The position numbers and the translations under genes are program-made. Positions 52,902 to 64,000 of a stretch of 64,000 nucleotides of DNA are shown here, in pieces. The first letter of the stretch is position 1; each line of letters opens with the position of its first letter. Source of the DNA: Rotaria sp. Silwood1 (Eukaryota; Rotifera; Eurotatoria; Philodinida; Philodinidae); the NCBI GenBank assembly GCA_905250075.1, contig CAJNOP010000080.1:496001-560000 (forward strand). Reading direction: 5' to 3'. Under the pieces are notes generated by a model, which had not been told where the DNA came from, made no database searches, and was given only the letters and a program-made list of their open reading frames with translations.

Positions 52902-54979
52902 AATCACTCGCATACGAATCAGCGAACACACGTTTTCTTAGATGACATATCATTCATATTTGTCTCACAGACGACAATATTGTATATGTATGTGTCCATA
53001 AACAAATGATAAATCATTCTTTTTTTGGTTCAAAAGATGTATTGTTGAATCCTGTGCAAGTTAAAACTGAACATACTCTTGATTTCACGTTGCAACATAG
53101 TAAAAAAAACCTTTTTGTTATTCTCAAAATAGTGGAATATTGTACAATGATACAAAACTTCGGTTTTGATCTTATCAAAAATATCATCAGAGCAGAATAA
53201 TAGGATTTCAAACTCTTCTCTTGATAGGAAAGTCAACAACACATTTTTTTAAGATAAAATTTTTTCAAGTAGTCTGGCATATGCACATATAACTGTGACT
53301 TTTTATTTAGAGCTTTTTTATCGTTTTATGTTGCAAATGTTTAGGCTAATTGGTTCAAATAGCACGATAAATTATTTATTTGATCAAATTATAGAAACAA
53401 CAGAAACACCATTATTATATCATTCTATAATATTACTTAAAATTTTACTTCAATAGACAATAGTTTTGTACAGAATCAACAATCGTTTTTGATATATTTT
53501 TTTACTATTCTATCCAATTTTTTTTGTCCTATAGACTCTAGTGATCTTACTTCAAATCTTGTATCTTATCGAAATAACCATCAAAATTAAATAAAACGAA
53601 GCTTAGTTGTACTTGAATAATCTAAAACAAAAACTCATTGATCTGATTGAATCATTTATAATAAGAAAAAAACCAAAATAACAGATTTGCATTAAATACA
53701 TTTATCAATATGGTTTGATACATAGCTGTATTTAACTAAGACTTATAAGTATCATTTCAATAGCGGTCAAGATACATCAATTTTCATAAAAATAAAATCA
53801 ATTTTTATTTCGATAAAAACTTTTGTTAGATTATTACATATATTTGTTTATAAAAAAAAAGTTTTTCATAATGCTTTCATAAGAGATGTCACAGACGTGT
53901 TCTAAACAATAAAACCTAATGCTGATATTTTATTTATAATAATGTAAAAGAAAAGAGCACACACATCTCTTTATCTCTATATAAATGATCTATCACGTCC
54001 TTAAATACTCATATGATTTTGATAACAGCCAAGGTAGCTGATTTAGATATTGATATAAATGCTAAGAAATGGCAAGCTCACAATGAATCATCTGTCAAAT
54101 ATATGAGGGTGGATCATGAATGGCATAACGATTAAAAATTAAATGCCTCCACGTCGGTTTAATAAAATGGGTTATTGTTTTCAGTTAACAGTAGAAGTTT
54201 ATTCAAAGCTTCTTTTTTCTCGTATAGATAAGATAAGTAAATGCTACTATCAAGCATTGTTTTTACTATGATGAAAACAATTTTATCTATTATCAACTAA
54301 GAAAAAATACATGCGTAGTATTTTATAGATAATTGTCAGTTGTCATCTAAGAGAGTAAGAAGAAAAATCAAAACAAACTTTGCAAATAATACTATACTGA
54401 TGTACATCGAGCAAATTTTCAGAACTAGTAATTTTAAAAGACAATGCTTACAAAATTTTGAAAGGAACTTGATATGGAATGAGATCCAATTACTTATGGG
54501 ATATGAATTTCAGTATTTAAACCGATTACTAGTTTTGAAAACGTGTTCTCTGTACATCAATATAGTTTCCTTTGACTTCTCATTATTCTCTATGAAATGC
54601 TTCATACGTATTTTTCTTACTTGCCAATCGATAAGATTTTTTTAATGAGACTAAATATATCACTTGGTAGTAGTATTTGTTTCTGTTGTCCGTTTAAGAA
54701 AGAAGAGCTTTCCATAAGTTGCTACCACCAAGAAAAAAATCTGCTCATTTAAGCGAATCGAAATGGAGATATTTCAATTTTTTACTCTAGTGCTATTTAT
54801 GACTCATCCTGTATTTCTAATATCAACATATGCTACGTCAAAGAATCATTAGTTTTTCTTTTTGCTATAAAAAAAAGTAGGAACATTACAACGCGTAGGT
54901 CTATCTTTATTTTAATGAGATAAATCATTGAGCTTTTTAAAAAAGTAATTTTCAAATAATATAATTTTTAGATTGAATT
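52902..54979. other. Spacer between piggyBac relic and inhibitor gene
   Basis: AT-rich. A 40-residue frame at 54013-54135 (MILITAKVADLDIDINAKKW...) has a less biased composition than its surroundings, but no splice context or family resemblance. Overlapping frames at 53006-53242 on both strands look like chance. Confidence 0.5.
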
Positions 54980-55775
54980 ATGAATACATTATATATACTC
55001 GTTTTGATCATCAATTCAGTGTGTATGTTTGTTTCATATGGTATGTATATAACAACTCTTTATTTTTTAATATGATCTATATCGATTTGTAAGATGCGGC
55101 ATCGGTTTCGAAAGACGAGCAACATCTTATTATGCGTGGTCGTGTTACATTTCTTCCTAGTTTCCAAATTCCAACTGAATCTGGTGCTAGATTAACTGTT
55201 GCATTACAAGATACATCACTGGCCGATGCTCCAGCAAAAGTTATTGCAAGATCAATAAGCAAAGCAATTCGATTTCCAATAGCATTCGCTATTAAATATT
55301 TACCTTCACAAATTTCAGAAGGACGCACCTATTCACTTAGTGCGACTATTAGAGATAAAAACAACGAATTATTATATATCAATGATGTAAATATTAGAGT
55401 AACGCCAGTAGGTCCTCGTCGTACTAAGTTCATTGATGTACCTGTTATAAGTATTAAACGTAGGTAAAGAAATGGTTGATGGGGGTTTATTAAAATTTGT
55501 TCCTATATTTAGAAACGAAACCTGTAGTAAACAAAAACCAATGGCCTGAGTTAGTTGGTAAAAATGGTCAAGCAGCGGTGAATATAATCAAAAAAGAAAC
55601 AGGTAAAATAATTCAAATGTATATCGATAAATTTATTCCAAAGATAACATTAGGTTTCACAAATGTTGTAATAGTCAAAGAAGGAGCACCAGTTACATTA
55701 GATTATCGCACAGATCGTGTTCGGGTTTTTGTTGATGATAAAGGAATTGTCAGAAGTGTACCAACAATTGGTTGA
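54980..55775 (+). CDS. Secreted YbaY-domain plus potato-inhibitor-I (eglin/CI-2) fusion, 3 exons
   Basis: Exons 54980-55040, 55094-55459, 55513-55775 give 229 residues. Residues 1-18 are a signal peptide (MNTLYILVLIINSVCMFV). Residues about 30-141 match the YbaY family (bacterial lipoprotein/secretion-chaperone type). Hallmarks are LTVALQDTSLADAPAKVIA, IRFPIAFAIKY and YSLSATIRD. Residues about 148-229 are a potato inhibitor I domain: WPELVG at 153-158 and the reactive loop GAPVTLDYRTDRVRVFVDD at 200-218. By comparison with eglin c the P1-P1' bond is Leu205-Asp206, which predicts inhibition of subtilisin, chymotrypsin or elastase-like serine proteases. The two Arg (208, 211) that brace the loop in this family are present. 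No Cys in the inhibitor part, normal for the family. The intron between the two domains falls exactly at the linker. AATAAA at 55809. Both domains are mainly bacterial or plant/leech types, so acquisition by transfer is plausible, with introns gained later. Confidence 0.9.
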
Positions 55776-57968
55776 ATGACTGTTTTTGGCAATCCGACTA
55801 TGAACAATAATAAATGAAATTTTTCTATTTGATTATTTTAATTTTTTGATCAATTTTCTTATATACGCAAAATAAAAAGGCGAAGACACGCAATCCTTCT
55901 ATTGACGAAATAAAACTGATTCACATTATACTAATAGTTTTGTTTTTACAGACAAGGTAAAGCTATTACTAAACTTTTACAGAATGTCCCAAAAAATTAA
56001 ACGAAAAAAAAACATGCATACCTCCTCACCAATTAAAGGCATTTAAATATTTCGTTTGCAGTTCGATCACATATTAATTAAAGTTATGAGATAAAATATC
56101 TGCACCTAAAGAAGCCAAAATTAAAATAGTTTTATACTGATCAGCAATTACAAAAGAGAAACTTAATGAAGTTAAGAATCCTTATGAAAATGAGCCAGAA
56201 TTAAGTATTTGATCTATTGTACAGTCTCGATCATTACCACAAATAACAATGTACCAGATTGTGATGGAATATCTGTGACTGAAGCTATACAAAGTACAGT
56301 TTTTTTCTGAGTTCTGTGAAAAACAGTTACATAGACCGAATGCTTGATATTGACTCATTTTTACAAGCATTATTAACCTTATCGACTTTTTCTTCAATAA
56401 TTACTTAACAATCATCGATATTAATTTGTTGTTACCATTTAACATTTTTCTAGATTTTGATCAATACCATATAATGCGGTACATAGCACAACAGTGAAAC
56501 CTAGAGTGAAAACTGTGACGACAAAGGATTTAGGCTTTCGGCATTCTGCTTTCGACATTTAGCCAGCCAATCTACTGGCTTATTCGAATTTGATCATGAA
56601 TAAAACTATTTGAATTTTAATTTCTTAAGATGCAGCCATTGTATATCTTAATTTTAATGAATATGTGATCAAATCGTGAAGACAGATATTTAAATCTCTT
56701 AACTCACTGAGGAGACATTCACTCATTCTTTCCATTCGGATCTTTGAAACACCCTGTATAAACTTGAAGAGAATGTCTTACAATAGTTCATTAAGAGACA
56801 GTTTATGGCTCAATCAAGAAATCATGTCATACGAAAAGTTTTTACATAGCTTTGCCATCATGTAACAATAGTAAAATTTCGGGGGTACGATCTGTCGTCA
56901 GTAGAAAAGTGATTTTGGTTAGTAAAACAATAAAGAATTTATCGTTATAAATCTTGTTTGGGCGGTAAAAAAAATGATCAGTTTTGTTTAATAGAAGTTA
57001 GTAAACTATTCAAACTTCGTCAATAAAACATCCAAATCAGCGAAGTAAAAATGCAGATTTTATCCGTATAAAAAGAAATTCAAAGATTGAACAGGAAAAA
57101 AAAGACAATGAAACTTTAATAATGGTGCTAACAAAACAAGTTATTGTAGATCATTAGCTGATGTATCATATGTTTTTGAAAAAATCATTCCAAACACAAA
57201 TTTAAATCTTTGATTGATTGAACTCCTTGATGCACTACTGTTCATAATTGTAAAGATATTGTTACTTTCGTTGTGAATATTTTTGAGATGATTGAGGAAG
57301 AATATCGTTCAATAGACCAATTATTGACAATATTTATATCTATGGTCACAAATCCCGAACAAACATGACATTCTCTAAATGTTCCATCATGTTTGATTGT
57401 TTTTTTGGTTATCTCCAACACGTTGATTGTCCTTAGTGCATGCATTTGTGTACATTTAAAATAACCATCAGTTAGTTTGAGCCCGTCATTACCAAAAATA
57501 ATAAAAAAAAACTAATACTAATTCGTTTTTGCTTGTCATTCATGTTCCATTCTTTCATACATAATATTGCTAGTGATTCGAATACAGCTGTAAGTTGGAT
57601 AATTGAAGCATTTTAATTTTTTCTATTGTTTCGTTTGTAATATGTATATCATGCACTATGATAATACTATGATAGATTTCGATTTTTATAATTACGATTT
57701 ACTTGAATTCACTGATTGTGAGCTGATTATGTCGACAACGATAATATTTCTAATCACTGATCGTTTAAATTATTTGCTAATCGTTCATTCAATTTCCAGA
57801 TCAATAGTATTTTTTTTTATCTATCATTTGATATATTTTAGTAACGATTTAAGTTGTACCCAAAAGTTTCTTATAAAAAAAAAGGTATGTTTCAATAATA
57901 TCCGGATGGTTTACTTTGTGCCCATAGTGATGCACATTTGTTTATGCATAGGTATTGTATAGCTGTGC
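55776..57968. other. Spacer with possible relic exons
   Basis: Shortly after the inhibitor gene, TTTTACAG at 55943-55950 precedes an open stretch RQGKAITKLLQNVPKN ending in TAA (55951-55999), which looks like a terminal exon but has no partner. A small minus-strand frame lies at 56558-56439. The 119-residue frame at 57603-57962 is rich in Ile/Phe/Tyr, as expected from AT-rich noncoding DNA. Confidence 0.45.
56439..56558 (-). CDS. Possible first exon of a small type II membrane protein
   Basis: 39 residues: MSKAECRKPKSF, then a hydrophobic segment FVVTVFTLGFTVVLCTALYG, then DQNLEKC and a stop. The basic start followed by one membrane helix looks real. A downstream open stretch after CACAG at about 56312 (NSEKNCTLYSFSHRYS...) could be a later exon, but no donor joining them in frame was fixed. 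Not recognised. Confidence 0.25.
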   Translation of the reverse strand: MSKAECRKPKSFVVTVFTLGFTVVLCTALYGIDQNLEKC

Positions 57969-58330
57969 GAAGGACAAATGAGTGAATAAGCAACGCCAAG
58001 GTAAAATTTCCGACTAAAAGAGAGAAAGTGATTTTTGACACTAATCTAACTTGTATGTCGGTTACCTTGTGATGAATAATTTGTTTGTCTTAGTATGATT
58101 ATCATTTATCTATACGAATGAGAAATGACAGAACAAGCGAAACCAAGGTAAAATTTTCAACCAAGAAAAAGGATGTACATCTGAGATTAAGCTTGCTCGT
58201 ATTTCGGTATCTCGTAGCGAACAATTTTTTATCTATATACATCTCGTTTAGCTTTATGAAGGACGCGTAAGAACAATCGAAACAAGGTACGTGTTAAAAT
58301 TATTCTTATCATTTTTCGCGATACGGTTGA
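57969..58330. repeat. Degenerate tandem repeat, about 145-base unit, 2.5 copies
   Basis: Three units begin GAAGGACAAATGAG (57969), GAATGAGAAATGAC (58115) and GAAGGACGCGTAAG (58258). Each is followed by AACAA/AAGCAA...CCAAGGTA or AACAAGGTA, then A+T-rich sequence, and a CTTGTATGTCGGT / CTCGTATTTCGGT block. Spacing 146 and 143 bases. Units are about 60-70% alike by eye. No coding capacity. Confidence 0.65.
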
Positions 58331-58559
58331 ATGTGCAAAGCAAAACGTATTTTACAACGTGAATATAAGCAGCAGTGCACTTTAGTTTGAAGCACAGAAT
58401 AACGTCAATAATTTACAGTGATAAAATCATTATGAACTAAAAATATTATTCGTGCATCCAACAATCAAATGTATGTATTCGACTAACTATAATCTGCATG
58501 AATGACTTTTTTTGAAACGGTATAGAAGAGATTTTTCTGCACTCAAATATTAAAATACC

Positions 58560-60010
58560 TTTATGTTGCATGTAAATCACATTTCAATGGGTTTAAATCG
58601 TGACCAATTGCAGTGCAACACAATTTCAACGCATTTAAACTCAATATTGATGCATTTTAACTGTACTCTAATCGATTTGAATGCAATGTAAAGGTACATA
58701 ATTTGATTTCAATGCGTTCGGGTGCGGCATAAATGGATGAAAATTTGTTTAGAAGAATTTAAATCCGATGTAGTGTGTTTCAATTGGAACAAAAACCCAA
58801 TTGCATTGAATTTCAATCCATTCAGATACGATTTAAACTGATTTGGATGAATGTGAAGCAACTTATGTTGCATTTAAATCTAATTTAAGTAGACATAAAT
58901 GATATAAGAATCGATTTAAATTGATGTAAATGGGTTAAAATCGGATTCAACCGAACTTTAATTGAATGTAAATCCATTCACATTGGGTTTTAATGCATTT
59001 AGGTTTAATTCAAATTCATTTCAATAGGGTTTCAACTCATTAAAACCAATTGAAACCTATGCATATTGCAATTTGGGCCTACTTAAGTGCATATGACTTG
59101 TACTTAAATGCATTTAAACCCATTTTCAATGGGTAAGGATTCAATTTAAAAAGATCAAAACTGATTAAATTGGATTTAAAGGCATTATATAAACAGAATC
59201 AAACTGATCTAAAGGGATTCTAATTCGGTTCGAATGCATCTTCATTCAAATTTAAGTACATTTATATTCGAAATAAACGCATTGCAACCCAATTTAAATG
59301 AACTGCGATTCACTTTAAATCAATTAAAATTGATCTAAATGAGTTTGAGTCCGATTAAATGCCATTTCAATCAGATTTAAACTCACATAACTCCATTTAA
59401 ATAGGATGCAAACTTATTTAAATCCATCTAAACTAGCTTATATTGTGTTTCTTTTCAGTTAAGGTTATTGTCAATCTAACTTAAATTCATTTAAATACTA
59501 TGTATGTGGATTTCAACTCAACTTAAATGGATATAAATGGGCTTCGGTCCAATGTAAGTTTATTTTGATTATACTTAAACTCATTTAATGAGATTTAAAT
59601 TCAGTGTTAATAAATTTAAATTCAGTATAAATGTATTTTAAATAATTCAAAAGGGTTCAAATGCAGTTAACGTACATTTCAGTGGGATTTAGACCGATCT
59701 ATATTTATATTGGACTTACATGAATTTAACGGAGGTTCAATTTCATTTAAACTTGGTTTGAACACGTCGAAGTCAATTTAAATCGAGTTTAAATATATTG
59801 AAACCCAACTAATATGCATTCAGATTTAATATAAATGGGGTTAAACCTAATTGAAATCGATTGAAATTGTTTTAAATGAGTTGAAGTGCAACATTAATCC
59901 AGTGAGTTTTATTTAATTGTTTTAACTCCGAGTAAAGTGCATTTCGATTGGATTCAAATACATTTAAGTTGGACTGAAATCTATTTAAATGGGATTTGAA
60001 TTAATATAAC
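58560..60010. repeat. 1.4 kb array of diverged short repeats rich in TTTAAA
   Basis: Words such as CATTTAAAC, GATTTAAAC, AATTTAAATGG, ATTTCAATGGG and CATTTAAATCC recur at intervals of about 10-20 bases on both strands throughout this segment and stop abruptly near 60010. Since TTTAAA is its own complement, the array reads alike in both directions. It appears to be a heavily mutated short-unit satellite; the exact period could not be fixed by eye. No coding sequence inside. Confidence 0.7.
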
Positions 60011-60699
60011 CTAGATTAAAATTTAAAACAAATTCAAGTTTCGTAGTTTCTAATCGTAACTGAAATTGATATTTGAATCAAAATTAAATTTGGGAAATTT
60101 AATAGCATAAAATAAGACTAAGTTCAAAACTAAACTAATAGGAAAATGGGACCATTACAAGAATAGTGTATTCACATATAGATTGTGCTAAATAGCTCCT
60201 GCATATCTTGTTCCCATCCAATAGAGGAGGTATATTCATATACACTTTACATATAGCTCTGAATAGTGCTAAATAACCGATATAAGGGTTAGGTTTTTAT
60301 TCAAAAATCGAAGTATATAAACATGTGCATGTATATATACTTATGAATATTGTTGAATACCCCTTCTATCGATTAATTCTCGGTCCAAAAAACATAGAGT
60401 ATATGCATGCATGTATACCTCGTTGAGAAAATCAGTTGTAGTAGGTTTTTGAAAGATATTGCCATGACAGAAATATATAGTAACAAAAGTAACTATGTAT
60501 TCTAATAGTGTACCGAGTGTTCTATCATCTTCTAGATTTATGTTTATGTCTGCCTCTATTCACTGAAAAATAAATCGAGTGAAATAAAACCATTTCCAGT
60601 GTCAGATCTCTACACGCTGACTTTTATCATTCTCTTCTCAATCAGCCTTTATAATTAATCATTGCTAGAGAAATAACTTTATGAAAAAGCAAATACAAT

Positions 60700-62270
60700 A
60701 GTCGCAAAAAAGCTCGGGATCTAGTGGAAAGCCCTTAAAATTTCAACCATTCGGGCTTATATTTTTACCGTAGATAGAACACAGTGAACCCTATTGGCAG
60801 ACACCAACCTATTCTAGATCGGTTAATACATACTGCAGTTCTCAGCTCAATACTATCGTCACCTTATGAAGACTGTATCTCAAACATTTCTCGACGTTTT
60901 ATGCCACATGAACCCTTATTCGAAAGGCTAATGCTGGAACAAACTGCCAGCAATAGATGATAACAAATTACTTTCAAAATAACGGAGATATGGTCTTTGT
61001 CAACAGCATGCCTGGCAAGTGATAAGTCTTTGTTTTTAGTCTGAGAATAATAACTCGACTTGGTCTCGGCTAATTTCCTTGACAACTGTAGCACAAACTT
61101 CTCATTGGCCTAGCGGTTAGAGATAACATTTTCAGAATCATAATTCGAACCAGACTCGGGATGGAACCATCATAAGAGCTCAGAAAGCAACAGATTCCCA
61201 ATGAATAAGATCTCGGTAGTACGGAGCAGGACTCCGATCTTATGAAATGGGTACAGAGACCCGCATCTAGCAGTACAAAAAAAGTCAATAACTTGTTACA
61301 TCGTAAAATGACAAGCTAAAAATTTCTGACGTCGTATTTTTCCTCAATTTTTGTTTAATTTAGACATGGTATTGTCAACAATGCTTGTATGTATTACAAA
61401 GTATTGTGCAACAATCTATTGAACTTTGATAATAAGGAAACATCCTGTTTAGGCTCGAACAGGTTCAACTATGGCATCCATGCTTGCACTGATAATAATG
61501 TAGAAACCTAATAAGCTAAACGAATTGGTTCTGTGTGTGAAACTATCGTTTAATAGGCGCACCTTCTTCATATGAACATCATTGATAGCTCCTTGTGTAA
61601 GTTGAACAAAAGTTGAGGAAAATGTGACATCAGAAAATTTTAGCTTGTCATTTTACGATGTAACAAGTTGTTGATGTTTTTTTCTAATGTTAAATGCAGA
61701 TCTCTGTGTTTAGTTCGAAAAGTCGAAGCTCCATCCTATAATGTCGAGATTTCATTGATAAAAAAACTGCTTTGTTCTAAATTCTTATGATGATTCTACC
61801 TCGATTCTATCTGATGCTATGATTCTGTGAATTTAACCGTTAATTGCCAGACTGATGAGGAGTCGGAGCTGTAATTCGTAAGTAAATCAGGCAAGACCAA
61901 GTCGAGTTATTACTATTAGACTGAAGACAAGAGCTTATCGCTTGTCAGACATTTTCATAATGAAGATTACATTCCCATTGTTTTGAAAGTATTTTTTATG
62001 AATTTTTGTCCACAGTTTGTTCCGAAACTAGGCATTCGAACGACAGGTCGTACGTCATTGAACGTTGAGAAATATTTGAGATACGGCCTTCATAAGGTCA
62101 TTATACCATTGAGTTGATAAGTTTAACATAAATCAACCGATCTAGAACAGATTGGTGCCTACGATCAGGTCTTCACTAAGTTCTATCTATGGTCCAAAAA
62201 TAAGTCCAAACGATTGATGTTTAAAGGGTTTGCATCTGGGTACGGGATTCTCTGAAACTACCATATATAT
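60700..62270. repeat. Giant imperfect palindrome, about 1.55 kb
   Basis: The left half read forward and the right half read as its complement align almost end to end. Matching blocks include TTCTAGATCGGTTAATACAT (about 60813) with the block near 62138. TATCTCAAACATTTCTCGACG (about 60877) matches near 62070, AATAACTCGACTTGGTCT (about 61047) matches AGACCAAGTCGAGTTATTA-type sequence near 61900, and CTTATGA-rich blocks also pair. The best block is 40 bases with one mismatch (61290-61329 against 61630-61669). Symmetry continues inward to about 61400/61560. Elsewhere arms are about 65-70% alike. A tRNA A-box-like word at 61106 has no matching B box. Confidence 0.75.
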
Positions 62271-64000
62271 TCTGATAGAACTTGAGATTCTCGATCATCC
62301 TATATATTTGTGTTCTATCTTGATTCGACAGTGACAGATGTCAACCCGTGCGAATCAGGTAATATGGCTACTTTTTTTTGCAGTCGATTTATTTCGCAGC
62401 AAATAGGTTCCAATTCATGTTCTTTATAATATATATTTCTGTAGTTACAATAAGCTTAAAAAGTCAACTATAAGTATTTTCTTTCTGGGGTACGGTACAT
62501 ATCAGCTAACTCAACTCCAAGAGGTCAGCAAAGAACATTTAGCCCAGTAAATCTTTCAATCGTTCATAGTTGCTTCGTTCTCAAAACCGCTTCATTCGGA
62601 AATGAACGAATACCAAAAAATTCATAATTTCGTTACTGTATGTGTCAATATTTTCGAAAGTAAATTCTCAAGTTTTTTCAAGTGGATCCAACATTTTCTC
62701 CAGGTTTGAATCATATATACTAGATATCCAGCTTACAACTTTCATTTCAAAGAAGTGAGTGACGAACTTTATTTTGATCACATCTCAATCGGTTCCAAAG
62801 CTTTTTCGACTAAAATCGGATTTCTTTGTTTTTGGTCTGAACTATTGGACACGATCGGGTCTCATCATTACTCAGTTCTATTGCGAGTTTTAGTCCGTAT
62901 AGATGCTTCTTCAAAGGATTAATTTTTCAAGCAGACCTAATGTTTTGAATTTTTTATTAATAAAATATGAATTCTTAAAGAACTTTTATCTCAAAAGATG
63001 GAAAGATATATTTTGACGGTTACTTTTCGGAGTATTTTGGTAATGCTGAGATCTATTCGTATGCCAATTTTCAAATAAAAAACAATTCATTCGCTTTTCC
63101 GAAATGCTTTTGAACAGTTCGCGAAGTGATAATGATAAAATCATCATAATTGTAGTAGAAACACTACTTTATACTCCGAGAGGTTACCTCACCAACTCAA
63201 TGCTAATACTGCTTTTGCTTCCCAATATCCAGAAATGAATGATACATATTTTCTATGATTTTATTTCAGAGCATTGTATGCTGAATCGATATTCTTGGGA
63301 CTTGCAATGTTTGTTGGCCTACATTTACATGGGCTTCGCATCGCCACCATAGTTTTGTTGGTCTCTTTATTGCTCAAGGAGCGATTGCCTTCAAAACTAT
63401 TAGAGGCATCAAGCTTGTTTAATGGAAAGGAAGATTGTTTCAAACCCACTTTTCATTTTGTAGCTCAGAAATATGGGGTTATCAAGAACGATGTTATCTT
63501 TCATCCGAATTGCAATAATTATCTTTTAATACGTTTTCGAAATGACTCAATCAAAACTAACCAATAACATCAGTAAGTTTCTTCATTTTGTGTATCAAAA
63601 AACGTAAGCTTCACTATCCGAAATCTCTTATGTCTGACGATGGTCATTCAAGTAGCTTTTACGAACTAATAAAGTCAAGTGTTTAAGGGTCTCAATATCA
63701 GTAATTATCTCTGTATTCTACGCATATCTTTCATACAAAATTGAATAAATGAAAACTTGATTGATAAGTATATCACTTTTTTCGGCAATCCTAATGATAT
63801 GTCACTTAGGTTAAAGCTGTAGTTGTTCTTGAACGAGTTTCAATTAATATATTGTACTATAGTTTTAATGATACACATATAATCGGAACCCCAAAACAAA
63901 CTGTTATAATGCTAATCTTCCTTTGAATCATTGAATATGTTGGCATAGTACGTCTTGTACAGAATAGTTTACTTTTTCATATAGTTTATGTAGGTTATCA
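62271..64000. other. Right-end spacer
   Basis: AT-rich with somewhat more GC than the left half of the window. Apart from one hydrophobic frame at 63264-63567, nothing is recognised. Confidence 0.5.
63264..63567 (+). CDS. Possible exon of a membrane protein, unrecognised
   Basis: After an acceptor-like ATTTCAG ending near 63270, an open stretch reads ALYAESIFLGLAMFVG, then two further hydrophobic segments around IATIVLLVSLLL, then a polar part KLLEASSLFNGKEDC. It is open to 63567 with a good donor-like CA-GTAAGT at about 63572. Composition is less AT-driven than other frames nearby. It could be an exon of a gene continuing to the right or a relic. The overlapping minus-strand frame is less likely. 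Confidence 0.2.

Noticed and set aside
53006-53242. Overlapping frames on both strands after the piggyBac fragment
   Set aside because: Open in several frames at once with no family resemblance; may be transposon-derived but not supportable.
57603-57962. 119-residue open frame
   Set aside because: Composition is dominated by Ile, Phe, Tyr and Asn as expected from AT-rich DNA; no domain, signal or splice context.
57969-60010. Repeat arrays considered as CRISPR
   Set aside because: Units are diverged and contiguous with no constant repeat/variable spacer layout, and the genome is eukaryotic.
61106-61122. TGGCCTAGCGGTTAGAG, a good tRNA A-box
   Set aside because: No B box at the right distance, no pairing anticodon or T arms; the B-box-like word nearby is on the other strand. 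It is simply part of the palindrome arm.

Overview
The window is a eukaryotic, AT-rich stretch (roughly 70% A+T by eye) with intron-rich genes, many introns of about 50-90 bases with GT..AG ends, and long AT-rich spacers. Content best fits a bdelloid rotifer such as Adineta or Rotaria. The reasons are a metazoan gene set (B56, SZRD1, IQUB, FAM227, SDE2, a peptide-type GPCR), a divergent PIWI, a secreted gene built from a bacterial-type YbaY domain and a potato-inhibitor-I domain, and decayed piggyBac and esterase sequences. The species assignment is inference; no rRNA or mitochondrial marker is present.

Left part (1-46.5 kb) carries intact genes. A PP2A B56 regulatory subunit (12 exons, 4607-9382), an SZRD1-like SUZ protein (3 exons, 10448-13423), and the first two exons of a PP1 glycogen-targeting (PPP1R3-like) protein (18955-19938) lie on the plus strand. 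No CBM21 exons were found for the last, and an assembly gap sits at 20820-20829. A single-exon rhodopsin-like GPCR follows (28545-29744). On the minus strand a 20-exon PIWI gene (40473-33676) is followed 147 bases later by SDE2 (33528-32339). The PIWI gene shares a 189-base divergent upstream region with IQUB (40663-44471), which is followed 180 bases later by a FAM227-family gene (44652-46446).

Right part (46.5-64 kb) looks like an accessory compartment: a broken secreted esterase (PHB-depolymerase/feruloyl-esterase type), a decayed piggyBac transposase plus a displaced fragment of the same type, an intact secreted YbaY plus eglin/CI-2-type inhibitor gene, a 145-base degenerate tandem repeat, a 1.4 kb array rich in TTTAAA, and a giant imperfect palindrome of about 1.5 kb. 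Subtelomeric bdelloid DNA is known to mix foreign genes and transposons in this way; calling this stretch subtelomeric is not supported by any telomeric repeat here.

Main points of interest: (1) the PIWI protein has lost at least three of four catalytic residues but keeps most of the 5'-phosphate pocket; (2) the YbaY-eglin fusion; (3) three independent long imperfect palindromes, two of them inside introns (B56 and PIWI); (4) an 83-base mariner-end hairpin. Exon boundaries were derived by hand from frame, splice sites and family similarity. No alignment or database search was run.
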